A stretch of 64,000 bases of DNA from Zeugodacus cucurbitae (Eukaryota; Arthropoda; Insecta; Diptera; Tephritidae). A model generated the notes under the pieces. That model was not told where the DNA came from. It saw nothing but the letters and a program-made list of their open reading frames with translations, and did not search any database. Position 1 is the first letter of the stretch. The number at the start of each line of letters is the position of its first letter. The translations under genes were made by a program, and so were the position numbers. Below, in pieces: positions 55,203 through 64,000 of the stretch. The stretch covers positions 6,534,501 to 6,598,500 of the forward strand of contig NC_071669.1 in NCBI RefSeq assembly GCF_028554725.1, in the 5' to 3' direction.

Positions 55203-57488
55203 AGTTCGTTGCTTAAGTCTTTTGTACACTGTAATCTTATTTACACAGCATGAGGCTTTATTAATTTTTCATTTTCATACCCTGAACAGGGTATATTAAG
55301 TTTGTCACGAAGTTTGTAACACCCAGAAGGAAGCGTCGGAGGCCCTATAAAGTATATATATAAATGATCAGTATGTTGAACTGAGTCGATTTAGCCATGC
55401 CCGTCTGTCTGTCTGTATATATACGAACTAGTCCTTCAGTTTTTAAGATATCGTTTTGAAATTTTGCAGATGTTATTTTCTCTTCCAGAAGCTGCTCATT
55501 TGTCGGAACTGCCGATATCGGACCACTATATCATATAGCTGCCAACAAACTGAACGACCGGAATCAAGGGCTTGTATGGAAAACTTCTGCATTTTACTAC
55601 ATATCTTCACGAAGTTTGGTGTGAGTTATTGCTCATAGAAATAATTTAATCTCCGAAAAAATTGTTCAGATCGGTTCACTATAGCATATAGCTGCCATAC
55701 AAACCGAACGATCGAAATCAAGGGCTTGTATGGAAAACTTCCGCATTTTACTAAATATCTTCACGAAATTTGGTGTGAGTTATTGTTCATAGAAATAATT
55801 TAATCTCCAAAAAAATTGTTCAGATCGGTTCACTGTAGCATATAGCTGCCATGCAAACCGAACGAAGAAATGCACCTGTGAAGGGTATATTAGCTTCGGT
55901 ACAGCCGAAATTAAAGTTTTTTCTTGTTTATTACAAACTTTTACAATACACCAACACACTTTTAATTAAAAATCACTGAGAAAGCGCATGTTTTGGATCA
56001 ATAAATGTAGCTGGCCGCAGAACGTCGGCGTAGAAAGTGAAATGCGCTTTTAAAGCTTTTTACTTTGCAGCCAAAATTAAATTTTTACACATTATTACTT
56101 TTATAATGCAATCAAGAACAACAACAACGTTTTACATTATTTCGTATTTTTTTATTTTTATTTTTTTTTGCACTTCATTGCGTTCGCAAAGTTACCAAAC
56201 CAGTTTTGAGTATATCAAATTTGCCATATACGCAAATTCTGCATGAATATAATTGTATATGTCTATATACAAATATATATATATATGTACGTACGTGCCG
56301 CTTAGAATTTTATGCACGAAAAAGTTGCCATGAAAATGAAAACTATAATTGAAAATAAGCAAGAGTGGTTTCTTGATTGGCATATATATGTATGTACAGC
56401 GCCGCGCATGCGCCACTCAGACTATCGAAACGTGACTGGTTTTTGATTTATGTGGCGCATAAAAGTGATTATGCAATTGTCGATAATTTTTGTTTTGTTT
56501 TTGTTTTTGTTTTTTTGCGCTTTCAATTTAGATTTGTAAGTTTATGCTCATTTCTTGTGACTTACAATATTCGGTTTCTTACACTTTGGCCACTTTGTGA
56601 GGCAGGTTTATAATTTCAGGATCATTAGCTGTTAAGGGTGTAATTATTGGTATTTTGATTTATAGTGTGAACTTGCTTTTAGTCAGGGATCGATTTTATA
56701 AGCCTTAGAGAAGATTGAGTTTATCAAAATCACGAAAAGGAAATCTTCAAACAAGAAAGCTAATGGTTTTTAAGAATACTTGCAGATTTAGCAAATAGCT
56801 CGCGAGAACTAAATATGCCTAAAAGCCAGCGTCAATAGAATCTAACTTTATATGAAACACCTGTAGCCCTCTCATTGTATCTTAAATTTCTCACACTTTA
56901 AAAGCTTTCTTGGCGACTGCAGTTTAACTGGTGACAATAATTACATTGTTGATAGCAAAAAACCAAAAAATATACATACAAATAAACATCAAAGCATAAC
57001 AGCTTAAAAAATAATAAACAACACAGCAACAAAACCACAAAATATTGCAGCAACTTCAATGAATCGCATGCTACAAGCACAACATTTGCATTGCGTCTGT
57101 GACTGTGTAATGAGGCCGCAAAGTGAATGACTCTAGCAACAAACCATAAAAATGTGTGAACAAAATCGTAACCGAAATGTTGTGATTGAATTACATAAAA
57201 TGGGAGGAGAATGTGTATAAATATGAATATGTAGACGCAACAAGGCAATAAAATGCCAAATTTTTAGAAATAATAAAAATGTTTTAAAATGCGGAACAGA
57301 TTTAGAAGGAAATATTTTTATTTTGAATATTTATAAATGATATGCAAAAACAAATGTCTATAAGGCAATTATTGCGTTGAGAACTAAGAAAGTGAAAAAA
57401 CTTAATAAAAAGAAAAAAAAATAATAATAATATTACAAAAAAAAAAAAAAAAAAAAAAAAAAAATAGTTCGTTGCTTAAGTCTTTTGT
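55203..57488 (+). mobile_element. Candidate retroposed segment with 23 bp target duplication and A28 tail
   Basis: A 23 bp direct repeat (starts AGTTCGTTGCTTAAG, ends GTCTTTTGT) is at 55203-55225 and 57466-57488. The segment between them (about 2.24 kb) ends in A28 at 57437-57464, right before the second repeat. This is the form left by LINE-type retrotransposition of a polyadenylated RNA. It carries no convincing reading frame and includes a DINE-type element (55276-55930). It could be a retrocopy of a non-coding RNA or of a 3' UTR. Confidence 0.6.
55276..55930 (+). mobile_element. DINE-1/INE-1-type element, second family
   Basis: Starts with the palindrome ATACCCTGAACAGGGTAT, followed by AGAAGGAAGCGTCGGAGGCC, a TATATA block, GATCAGTATG, GAGTCGATTTAGCCATGCCC, and a GTCT tract. 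Ends with GGGTATATTAGCTTCGGTAC, the hairpin TTCGG-tacag-CCGAA, and TTTTCTTGTTT. The layout matches Drosophila DINE-1. The interior has a tandem unit of about 165 bp (CAGATCGGTTCACTATAGCA and its repeat), 2-3 copies. Confidence 0.85.
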
Positions 57489-58030
57489 TTTTTACATATG
57501 CAATATTGTATGTAAGGGCGTCGATTCGGGTCAAAAAAGGGTCATATCTCAAGAACTTCTCGACCAATTTATATAAAATCTGATACAATCTGATCTGATA
57601 CTATTTTCTTGACACTCTAATGCCACGGCTGGAAAATGGGCGATATTGGCTAAAAACCACGCCAACTTCCCATATAACACAAATTTCAATTTCATCTGAT
57701 TCGTTCACCTTGCAATATATAAAGCAAGAACCACTAAAGATACCGAAACAAAGCTTAAAAAAATACCGAATTTGAGGTGTGGTATCGCTCATTTAAAAAT
57801 TATCTAAATCGGACTAAAACTTTTCAAGGGAACATGAGGCCTTCAGTGCATGTAACCAATTATTCACTGAAAATATAGGTAAATCTCTCAGATATTTTAA
57901 ACAAAATCAAAATCGAATATTTTTCTTCTAATGAAAATTCTCTGAACAAAGAATGGGAGAAATCGGCTCTTAACTTTCCTTAGCTCCTACATACCTTTAA
58001 TTTTACATACCCCATACCGTATATATATAC

Positions 58031-58366
58031 ATGTGACCTGGTCTACGAAAAGGGAGCTAACGTGCGAAAACTAGTTTTCTGGGAAACAGCACCCTTCCCA
58101 GAGGCTTCAAGGACGTCCAGTAAGTGTTGTTTTTGGTCGGAATATTATTATAGTTCATCGTGTAAGTTGCTAGTGTAGAACATTTAAAAAAGTATTTTTT
58201 CGTATATTTACGCTTCTTTCTCTAAATTTTTAGGGAACTTTCAAACAAGTTATGACTTTTTGGATTATATCACGTGAAAAAGCATCTCATCTTCCATCCG
58301 AATCAACTAAAAAGTAAAAATTGATTTTTTGACATCTAAGCCCCCTTTCCGTAAACCAGGTCACAT
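58031..58366. mobile_element. TIR MITE of 336 bp nested in the DINE-like copy
   Basis: The left end ATGTGACCTGGTCTACGAAA and the right end TTCCGTAAACCAGGTCACAT are inverted repeats of about 25 bp with two mismatches. Flanks are TATA-rich, so a TA target duplication is possible but cannot be proven. No coding sequence. Confidence 0.8.
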
Positions 58367-58409
58367 ATATATATTTATATATATTTGGTGTAAGAACCGC
58401 TTTGAGCGA

Positions 58410-58560
58410 TTATAGCTGAATCCACCAAAGCACGCCATTCGTTTTTCCTTTTTGTTTTTTGGCACCAACTGGAAACACCAAGGCCAGGTCACTTTCTACT
58501 TGATCCTTCCATAGGAGTGGAGGTCGTCCTCTTCCGCGGCCGTATATACCAATTAATATG
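58410..58560 (-). mobile_element. Relic of a non-LTR retrotransposon C-terminus
   Basis: The minus strand reads GRGRGRPPLLWKDQVESDLA. A GRGRP..LRW.D.V..DL motif is common at the C-terminus of ORF2 in RTE/CR1-type elements, though downstream residues are not well kept. The relic is only about 150 bp. Confidence 0.45.
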
Positions 58561-58797
58561 TGAGATATCTTAGCAAAATCTGATCTGATCAAATTATCTG
58601 AGCGTATAGGTTGGTGTGCTTGGTGTTGAAAATATTTGAAATTGGTTCAGCAATTTGCTCAGCCCTCATATACTATATATAATAATTTTCGTTTTCCTAT
58701 TGGACTTTATGCTGAATATGTGGGTCAAATTGTGTATTATCATAATAAAATAACATCAATAAATTGCCGAATTTAGCCCTTTCTCTTATTTCAATTA

Positions 58798-61529
58798 TAA
58801 AACTGCTTCAGAATTACGAGAAGTCATCATATATATAGGGTACTCTACACCATCTACTTTCATACTCCGAATAACACTTGAAAAGTTGTTAACACAACAC
58901 TATTTGCCTTCTTGAACTGCAGTGTACTTCGCACTTTACATTTTATTTTCCATTTTTGGCACACTTGATTGGGCTGAAAAAATTCACTTTTATTTTGTGT
59001 AACTTACATGTCCATTGTACGTAAATGTACAAGAAAAAGAGAAAAAAGGGAAAAATAAAATAAAAATCAAAAGACAACAACAGTTATACGTGAGCGCGTG
59101 AGCACACAGTTTATTACCACTTTTCGAGACGCACTTATATATACTCGCATACGAGTAGGCACAAAAACACACAATATTACCAGCAATTAAACCTAAAAAG
59201 TACGTGCCAACATTTGTTTTCGTACAACATTTGCGTGCACTACACTACAGACATACTCGCTTATTTATTTTGTAGGTTTTTTTCTTTCGACGCTCAACTC
59301 GCTCGTACTTGTCACACTTGAACGCACAAATTTATGCGTTACATTACAATAATAACAAAGCTGCAGGTCAAAAAAAGACAAGCTGCAGCGCTTGTTTTGC
59401 CTTTATAACCACGCAATTCGCATTTTACTGTCAACATCCTTGTATTTGCTATTTAAATATGTTTTTGTTATTGTTTTTTTGAATTCCCTTTTTATTTTAT
59501 TTATTGTTTCATTCGAAAGAATTCAGTGAAGTTTACGCGACAGCTTTAGATTACTAATGACTTTTATCCGAAAGCAACGCCACGCCACTACTTCACTCTA
59601 GTTCACTGCATTCTACATAGTTCCAAGTGACTCTATTTCACTGAACTGTGGCTCCTGCAGTATTGCAGTTGTTTGAGCGTGTCTGCACATATTTGTTGTA
59701 GCTACAAATCAGCAACGACAGCAACATTTTTGCAATTACAACAACAACAACAATAAGTAATATGATAGCAACATTGAACATGTTTAAATGTGGTGCGACC
59801 CGGGTCGGATTTTTTTGAGTTAAAAAAGTAATGTAGTGAATACTCAAGAACCTGTATATCATGAATAAAATTAAAAATAAAAATAAAAAATTATTTAAAA
59901 TAGTCACTTTTTTAAACGAAGTTCTTATTAACAAATTTTTGATTCAAAATGACGCACTCTGTATTCATCTAGACCCTAGAACAACTTACATATTTATGCT
60001 GCTTATGCTTTTTCACTCGATTTTTCGCCTCTATCGACAGAAGCATTGCGTTTAAATGCGACTTTAGCATTTTGCCCACACAAAAGTTATTAATACAACA
60101 AAAACAAATACCAACTTCGATGCGTCACTTGCATAATTTATTCGAGTGCTGTTTATAAACACAGCGATGCATTTGAGTTTATTTATTCCTAGACTCATAT
60201 GAGTATATATATGCGCTTAATCCGCATTATGCTCAGTTGTTTGCATTTTTCATGTATTTATTATAAATTTAAATATCTCATGATATATTTGCTTGCTTTG
60301 AGCCTATCAATATCCGCTGTTCAAAAACACATAAAAGCTCATACTCATAGTTATTCCAAGTCTATGTGTAGTATGCTGTAGGTCGTGTCTTTCTGTTGAA
60401 TGATCACTTGCCAGTTTATGCGCATAAATTTGTTGTACTTGTTCGTTGATCCATACCATTTTTGGTTGACTTTGGTAAGAAAAGAATGTAAAGCAAAGAA
60501 AACAAGTATTATTTTGAAAAAATTAAAAAGAAAAAAATATATATAGTGCCAACTCTACTTAAACGGCAATGTTTGGACAGGCAATCAGTCAACAACTACT
60601 TATTTATGACCTTCAAAATGGAAATGCTTTTTATATAAAGACTCTGATTCATATAAAGTGTGTCAATTGGAATTCTTAAGTCTTTAATAAATTTATAATT
60701 TTTATTGTTCATATATAGTGTAATACCCGTTAGTCATATTTATATAATATTTATAGAATGTTTGTAATCATATGCAGCAATTAATTTAAAAAAATACTAA
60801 TCTAGACAAATAGTTATAATTTAGCATTTTGCAGCTAATTTTGCATTCATACTCCCATCAAGCTTAAAGCAATATATCAAGCAATATTTTAATAAAAAAT
60901 TATTTTTCAAAATAAACAGTTCATTCATTCTCTATTTAAGCTTAAAGCAAAATCTAAAATCAAGCAATATTTTAATAAAAATTGATTTGATAAACGATGA
61001 ACAAAAAAAGCAAAATAAAAATATTTTATCAAGGAAAGCGCATAACGAATCACAAAAACTATATCCATTGTCTAACTATTTTTATTACTAACGTTGTTAA
61101 TAATCTTAGGCTTTAGTTGAAAAAAATGTTTGGGAAAGGTCAGTTACTATCAAATGCATATTTGAGTGCTAGGCGTATAAGCAACAATAACAACTTCCGC
61201 ATATAAATTAAGAAAAAGGCATGACGAAGTGGTAATTATTGTTGTTTGACAGTTTAGAATTTATCAAAGAAGAAGAATAATTTAACTGAGAAGCGCTAAT
61301 GATAATGTTGTTGATTACACAGTGCAACGAAGGTCATGTCTTTTGAAGATATTATTTTTGCCATAAAAGTAATATATTTTGGTATTAATCCAGCTAGTAG
61401 GCGTTTCATAGCTGAAATCATCAATCATAATATATTAAGTTGATGCTTAAAAGAAACAGAGAGCCTATATTAGTTGTTTACTGCATAAACAATGTATATT
61501 CAAGTATGATTTCTCTTATGTTTCCGATA
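58798..61529. other. AT-rich region, no gene seen
   Basis: Contains ACAACAACAACAA (near 59738), a TATATA tract (60535) and a local duplication of about 85 bp (TAAGCTTAAAGCAA-type, near 60860 and 60940). No coding gene is supported. Confidence 0.5.
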
Positions 61530-62280
61530 ATATCTGATGAAAAACTCGCATGCGAAAATTTTTTTCGGAAAGCTTTATCAATCAATATTTATTTATTATA
61601 AATCGATATTTCTTATACAATATTCAACATTTTCAAGATATTTGATGAAAAAATCGCATGAGAGAAATTTCTTTGGAGATCATTATTATTATTTTTATTA
61701 ATCCAAGTTTATTTATTATAAATCGACATTTTTAATACAATATTCTACCTTTTGAAAGCTATTTCATATAAAATCGCATGAGAGAAGTTTTTTTGTATGG
61801 CATTATTAGGTTTTTTAAATGATTATTTTGGCGTTTACGGAAATCCAATATTTATTCATTATAAATCGCGAATTCTTATACCTAGAATACAATACAAATC
61901 TCGTTGAATCCACAATAAATCTTTAACTCTTTTAAACTTAAAATATGTCATACAACTTTTAAATAACAAAAAACCAGAAAGCTCTCCAAAATAGGAAAGC
62001 ATTATTATTCTTTTAACAAATATTTATTTATTATAAATAGACATTTTTAATACAATATTCTACCTTTTGAAAGCTATTTGATGTAAAATCGCATGAGAGA
62101 TTTTTTTTGTAGAGCATTATTAGGTTTTTTAAAAGATTACTTTGGCGTTTAGGGAGATCCAATTTATTATAAATCGACTATTCTTATACCTAGAATACAA
62201 TAAAAAACCTCTTTGAATCCACAATAAATCTTTAACTCTTTTAAACTTAAAAAATGTCATACAACTTTTAAATAATAAAA
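61530..62280. repeat. Complex tandem repeat, units of about 110 and 310 bp
   Basis: The segment TTTATTATAAATCGACATTT with AATCGCATGAGAGA recurs near 61600, 61715, 61855, 62030 and 62165. A longer unit, including TTTGGCGTTTA, CTTATACCTAGAATACAATA and CACAATAAATCTTTAACTCT, occurs twice (about 61740-61975 and 62040-62280). It is AT-rich and non-coding. Confidence 0.75.
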
Positions 62281-63241
62281 AAAATCACACTTTTTATAGT
62301 TTAGCACTTGTCATAATAATATTGAACAGCTCTTTATATAACTGCATCTTTAAAAGCATTTACATATTCTTATACTTGCAGTTAGTTATCTAACCTTATT
62401 TGCCTTACAGCTTCGCAGCCATACATTAAACACACATATATTTACATATTTTCACTTGCGTTTTCATTAGCTGTTGTTAACCTTGTTCTTAATAACTGCA
62501 TTTTGCATACCGAACGACGCGCCTAATGACCACCTTTTGCACCATTACAGTCGCCTATACATATGTGTGTGTGCATAGTTTTTAATGCTTGCCGCCCTGT
62601 TCAAATGTCACCTAAGCGTCACCAGACTATAATTACCAACCACAAACATGTTTTTATTATGCAAACATAAATAAATACATGCGTATATGCACATATGTAT
62701 GTAAATATGTTTGTAAGCATGTGGAGTTCACATGTAAAAGGCGGTTTCTTGTTGTAGCTAAAGTGGATTTTAAAAACGTGACAGACAGACAATTATATGG
62801 TGAGCTGCCAGCATATGTATTGCATATTTGGTTTTATGGTGATTTGTCACACCTCATTTGGGTAACGAGGGTAATAATAACTAAATTAATTTACTTAGTA
62901 GGGCATGCGAGTAAAATGGAAAGTGGATATGCTGAACGTACACAAAAGATAGAGCGCAAAAAGCAAGGAAAAATTAAAAAAAAAAATTATTTTATGTTGT
63001 TTATCAACCGCAATGCGTTCATATTTCTCAGCTTATTACAGTTAATTATTAATTTTGTGAGAATTTTTCAACGACTTTTTTCTTTCATGCGAAATGAAAA
63101 AGAAGTCCACAGTACGCTTAAGGTTTTGGGATTGCAGTTGCAAGGCTCGGAAGTTTTATATAACACCAAAGTACGGATAGGAACTACTTTGTAGCAGAGA
63201 ATAATTTTTTTTTTAAACTTTGCCGAAAATATAATCTTTCC
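62281..63241. other. AT-rich region, no supported gene
   Basis: A 171-codon open frame (62679-63194) begins in a CATATGTATGTAAA microsatellite and matches no family known to me. It is not called as a gene. Confidence 0.5.
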
Positions 63242-63392
63242 AGATGTGTTCAAAAAATAACGGGAATTTTCATTTTTTTGAAAAATAGAAAAACAAATTA
63301 TTCATTCGTTTACATGCATGTTTTCGTATTATGAACATATACATAAAAAAAGTAAATTTTAAAATTCCCGTTATTTTTTGAACGCACCTCGA
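63242..63392. mobile_element. Mariner-end MITE (151 bp)
   Basis: AGATGTGTTCAAAAAATAAC at the left and GTTATTTTTTGAACGCACCT at the right form a near-perfect inverted repeat of about 28 bp. The interior of about 90 bp is AT-rich. The ends are the same as those of the mariner derivatives at 30598, 32313, 40071, 49761 and 51356. Confidence 0.8.
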
Positions 63393-64000
63393 ATTTTTCT
63401 AGTTTATATTTTATGTATTATTTTTTTCTAGTTATCTCAACTCTACACCGCCACAGCAAAACAAGCAGTTCTTATAAAAAAAAACTCTTTACTAACCAAC
63501 AAAATTCCTGTGCTGCTTAGCGCGTACTTTCACCGACAAAAATTTAATCTTATGCTTTCACGCCTTGCTTTTGTTCGTTCAAAATTATGCGATATTCTTT
63601 GCAGCCGCCACAGAAATCTCAACGCATTATGCTTACACTCAAATCTTTTATTTATAGATTTTTTCTATCCCTGTGACTCGTTAGTAACCGTCGTTAGCAG
63701 TTATTTGTGCATATGTTAGCATAACTTTTATCTCATGCCACTTTGGTTCTTTCACTACTTTCTTCACTGCCATGAGCGATGAGGTGGAATAACCCTCTTT
63801 AAAAATAATACAAGTTGTATATTCCGTCTAAAGTAAGTTCTTATGTTACTTTCTGCCATTTCTTGCTTTATGCTTGCTAGCCAGCCGTGAAATTTATGCG
63901 ACCTGCTCACATTCACAAATAGTTAAAATGTTTAAGATTTTGCTAATTAAAAGTAAACATAAAATATCTCATAGTGACAGCGACAGTCTACAAATTCTTC
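63393..64000. other. Right end of the window, no feature seen
   Basis: No gene or repeat recognised. Confidence 0.5.

Larger units (their letters stand above)
57505..58797 (+). mobile_element. DINE-like element, 5' truncated, with nested insertions
   Basis: Blocks such as GGGTCATATCTCAAGAACTT and AACCACGCCAACTTCCCATA match the family; the 3' end is eroded to AAATTGCCGAATTTAGCCCT. Inside are a TIR MITE (58031-58366) and a non-LTR relic (58410-58560). Confidence 0.6.

Noticed and set aside
62679..63194. 171-codon plus-strand frame
   Set aside because: Starts within a microsatellite and has no recognisable domain; without transcript or conservation evidence it is not called.
1..64000. tRNA, rRNA and snRNA genes
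   Set aside because: I looked for tRNA A/B-box pairs and conserved rRNA or snRNA segments and saw none that I could defend; a covariance-model scan would settle this.

Overview
The window is AT-rich animal DNA with long introns, GT-AG splice junctions of the GTRAGT type, abundant CA/TG and CAG/TTG microsatellites, and many dispersed repeats that carry GTCY tracts and end in a small hairpin followed by CTTGTTT. Together with gene matches to Drosophila-type proteins, this points to a schizophoran fly. A tephritid fruit fly of the Bactrocera/Zeugodacus kind is most likely, but that species-level view is inference.

Three protein-coding genes can be built by joining exons in frame. (1) 2230-3595, plus strand: the last four exons of a beta-1,3-glucuronosyltransferase (GlcAT family), whose N-terminal exons lie left of the window. 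(2) 10922-15213, minus strand: a complete eight-exon gene, 415 residues, of the MINDY-3/4 deubiquitinase family. Its active-site loop has lost the catalytic cysteine, so it looks like a pseudoenzyme. (3) 21335-48561, minus strand: a complete coding set of twelve exons, 1183 residues, for IRSp53, an I-BAR plus SH3 actin-membrane adaptor. It has an 18.4 kb first intron and a 1.8 kb last exon for a long disordered tail. The GlcAT and MINDY genes converge; MINDY and IRSp53 are read in the same direction. Nothing shows that the three genes work in one pathway.

The rest is intron and intergenic DNA filled with mobile elements. There are about ten copies of one DINE/Helentron-like family. Three carry an expanded CCGGAA minisatellite, and one ends 10 bp from an IRSp53 splice donor. 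A second DINE-type element sits at 55276. There are two MITE families: one with TTAA ends (two copies) and one flanked by TATA-rich sequence (58031). Several mariner deletion derivatives share a GAGGTGTGTTCAAAAAATAA end. A dead mariner transposase copy lies inside a DINE-like element, and there are pieces of non-LTR retrotransposons. From 48562 to 64000 no coding gene can be supported.

The observations most worth following are: the missing catalytic Cys of the MINDY protein; a short secreted-protein-like sequence present as a frameshifted copy in a MINDY intron (14813-15084) and as an open, internally duplicated copy in an IRSp53 intron (41477-41818), with mostly amino-acid-changing differences; two separate arrays of an ATGTTGC palindrome; a 23 bp direct repeat around a 2.2 kb segment ending in A28, which looks like a retroposed non-coding transcript; a perfect 23 bp hairpin; and four copies of a 20 bp motif near 7.5 kb.
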